Below are positions 62,974 to 64,000 of a stretch of DNA of 64,000 nucleotides, in pieces. The notes under the pieces are model-generated. The model had not been told where the DNA came from. It made no database searches and saw only the letters and a list, made by a program, of their open reading frames with translations. Each line of letters opens with the position of its first letter. Position 1 is the first letter of the stretch. Source of the stretch: Novisyntrophococcus fermenticellae (lineage in GTDB: Bacteria; Bacillota; Clostridia; Lachnospirales; Lachnospiraceae); assembly GCF_018866245.1 (NCBI RefSeq), contig NZ_CP076458.1:1054001-1118000 (forward strand), in the 5' to 3' direction. Both the position numbers and the translations under genes were made by a program.

Positions 62974-63028
62974 TATTATCTCAAATCTACAGTATAAAAT
63001 CTGCGCACTTACTATGGAGCGTTTACGT

Positions 63029-63254
63029 TTGAAGATGCAAACAATAAAGTGTATAATCCACTATACTTTACTTTGCAAAATCATGTGCCAAAGGGTGCTC
63101 CTTTGGAATCCCAAACAACTCCGTTTAATTGTATAGACTCATAACCTGATGTTTCATATTGATGTGAGAACCATTTTCTGACCGATGATGATGCAAACGA
63201 ATGTGATAAAAAATTTAACGCATACACTGAGGTAAATGTTATAATGTGAAATTT
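63029..63254. other. IS66 flank with a possible coding remnant
   Basis: Directly beyond the IS end, one plus frame reads EDANNKVYNPLYFTLQNHV, then PKGAPLESQTTPFNCIDS and stop (to about 63139). It looks protein-like but has no start and no recognised family; it may be the tail of a gene interrupted by the IS. Nothing else was seen up to 63254. Confidence 0.3.
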
Positions 63255-63708
63255 TTAGTTAATAGAGCTGATTATATAAAGTTTTAAGTCTTTTGATGAG
63301 TATAAAAGATATAAGATGCTACCATTACCAGCATCTTTAACTTGTACGAAGTCTATAGTGTCATAAGCAGGAAACCACCCATCTGGAATATCTAAAGACG
63401 ACATATGAGTATTTATGTTATCTTGCATTTTTTTGGATAATACATTTTTATTCAATTTTTTAATTATACGGTTTTCTGGTGAATACTGATAAATTGCATA
63501 CCAGTCCTTTAAATCGCTATATGTATAGAGCTCGTTACCAGACGGAATCCAAATTCCCCAATTTAATTTAATAATTACTCTATTTTGAAAAGAACTCGAA
63601 AAAAAAATAAATTATGAATAAGAGTAGAAAAAATGTAATAGAAAGTAGAAAATATCTAAAGTTTCTGTTTTTAGCTTGCTTGGATTTTCTGTATTTTCTG
63701 CTTTTCAT
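63255..63708 (-). pseudogene. Small single-pass membrane protein gene, frameshifted at a T9 run
   Basis: Minus strand, ATG 63708 with AAAGGAG at 63718-63724. The first frame reads MKSRKYRKSKQAKNRNFRYF followed by a hydrophobic helix (LLSITFFLLLFIIYFF) and hits a stop. The other frame continues as QNRVIIKLNWGIWIPSGNEL, TYSDLKDWYAIYQYSPENRI, and DIPDGWFPAYDTIDFVQVKD to stop 63255. The switch lies in the T9 run (plus-strand A9 at 63599-63607); T8 would restore a protein of 150 residues. Positive-inside start, one membrane helix, extracytoplasmic domain of unknown family. Divergent from the small secreted gene at 63.86 kb. Confidence 0.65.
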
Positions 63709-63860
63709 AACAATGTACTCCTTTCGACTTCAATGAAATTAAGCAAAGAATATATCCAAATTATAGCATATAGTGAACCATATAAAAAGTCTTTTTCTTG
63801 TATGATGAAAGGAATATAATAAATTCGAAGCAATTATTATAGTTTATAGGAGGATTTAAA

Positions 63861-63980
63861 ATGAGAGGGCAAATGTTAAAAAGAATTGGGCTAATCTGTA
63901 CGATAACATGTTTACTCGGAACATCGACAAGCGCTGTATCAGCAAAAGCTAGTAACTCAACGTTAGATCTTTATCCGTAA
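63861..63980 (+). CDS. Short secreted peptide or nonsense-truncated secreted protein
   Basis: GGAGG precedes ATG 63861. The 39 codons encode a classical signal peptide (MRGQMLKRIGLICTITCLLG, then TSTSAVSAKA cleavage region) and only about nine mature residues (SNSTLDLYP) before TAA at 63978. The same frame stays open to the window end (TEETLK), and CAA to TAA is a single change, so a nonsense mutation in a longer secreted protein is more likely than a true 39-residue peptide. TATAAT at 63815-63820 is a possible -10. The downstream part is outside the window. Confidence 0.55.
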   Translation: MRGQMLKRIGLICTITCLLGTSTSAVSAKASNSTLDLYP

Positions 63981-64000
63981 ACTGAAGAAACTTTGAAAAT

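Larger units (their letters stand above)
62361..63026 (-). mobile_element. Internally deleted IS66-family element with both terminal repeats
   Basis: Ends match perfectly: ACGTAAACGCTCCATAGT (62359-62376) is the inverse of ACTATGGAGCGTTTACGT (63011-63028), and similarity extends a few bases inwards (GTG at +3). Inside are a full tnpA (IS66 Orf1-like) and only 43 codons of tnpB, with the rest of tnpB and all of the tnpC transposase missing. At about 666 bp it is a non-autonomous derivative. No 8-bp target duplication is visible in the flanks (GGAGTGTT / TTGAAGAT), so the copy is old or rearranged. Confidence 0.85.

Noticed and set aside
62927..63136. 69-residue plus-strand gene overlapping the IS66 end
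   Set aside because: It spans the tnpA leader hairpin and the terminal repeat, so it is a chance frame.

Overview
The window looks like a chromosomal segment of an anaerobic, gut-type Clostridia member, probably Lachnospiraceae. This is inferred from AGGAGG ribosome sites with frequent TTG/GTG starts, several LplB/LplC-type sugar ABC importers, GH130, rubrerythrin, a GlpP antiterminator, YesM-type sensor kinase architecture and an IS66-family element. No rRNA, tRNA or CRISPR array was seen.

Layout. 0-3 kb: end of a secreted beta-helix protein with two Ig-like modules. 3-7 kb: a PucR-type regulator divergent from two UroD-superfamily (MtaA/CmuA-like) proteins. 7-32.4 kb: two consecutive mannoside-utilisation operons. 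The first has LacI, two permeases, a binding protein and GH38, GH3 and GH2 enzymes. The second has a binding protein, two permeases, GH130 phosphorylase, phosphohexomutase, mannose-6-phosphate isomerase and LacI, followed by a very large secreted multidomain glycosidase-like protein. 32.6-40.7 kb: a lipoprotein and an exopolysaccharide cluster (initiating sugar transferase, GT2, Wzy, Wzx, TupA-like ATP-grasp, Wzz, BY-kinase). 40.7-41.3 kb: rubrerythrin. 41.5-49.5 kb: a GntR-LacI regulator with an ABC importer, a PHP metallohydrolase and a GH38-like DUF5054-type enzyme. 49.5-52.1 kb: a PadR regulator and an enoate-reductase-like flavoenzyme. 52.5-61.6 kb: glycerophosphodiesterase, a 5'-truncated YesM sensor kinase, a GH42 beta-galactosidase, and a glycerol-3-phosphate operon with its GlpP antiterminator and a leader terminator. 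61.6-64 kb: a gene graveyard with fragments of a GntR/UTRA regulator, a 2-hydroxyacid dehydrogenase and a sugar-ABC ATPase, a deleted IS66 copy, and two small damaged membrane or secreted genes.

How it works together (inference). Imported manno-oligosaccharides would be trimmed by alpha-mannosidase (GH38), GH3 and beta-mannosidase (GH2). GH130 would release mannose-1-phosphate, the mutase would convert it to mannose-6-phosphate, and ManA would pass it to fructose-6-phosphate.

Most striking technical observation: five genes are interrupted at mononucleotide runs (C5 near 19207, A9 at 26007, G5 at 30130, G5 at 36033, A9/T9 at 63599). Four of the five are repaired by adding exactly one base to the run. 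This suggests homopolymer miscalls in the assembly, although real slippage or phase variation cannot be excluded from sequence alone. The best candidates for undescribed biology are the PHP plus DUF5054-type importer operon, the PucR-linked pair of UroD-like proteins, and the recurring two-module Ig tail on secreted proteins.
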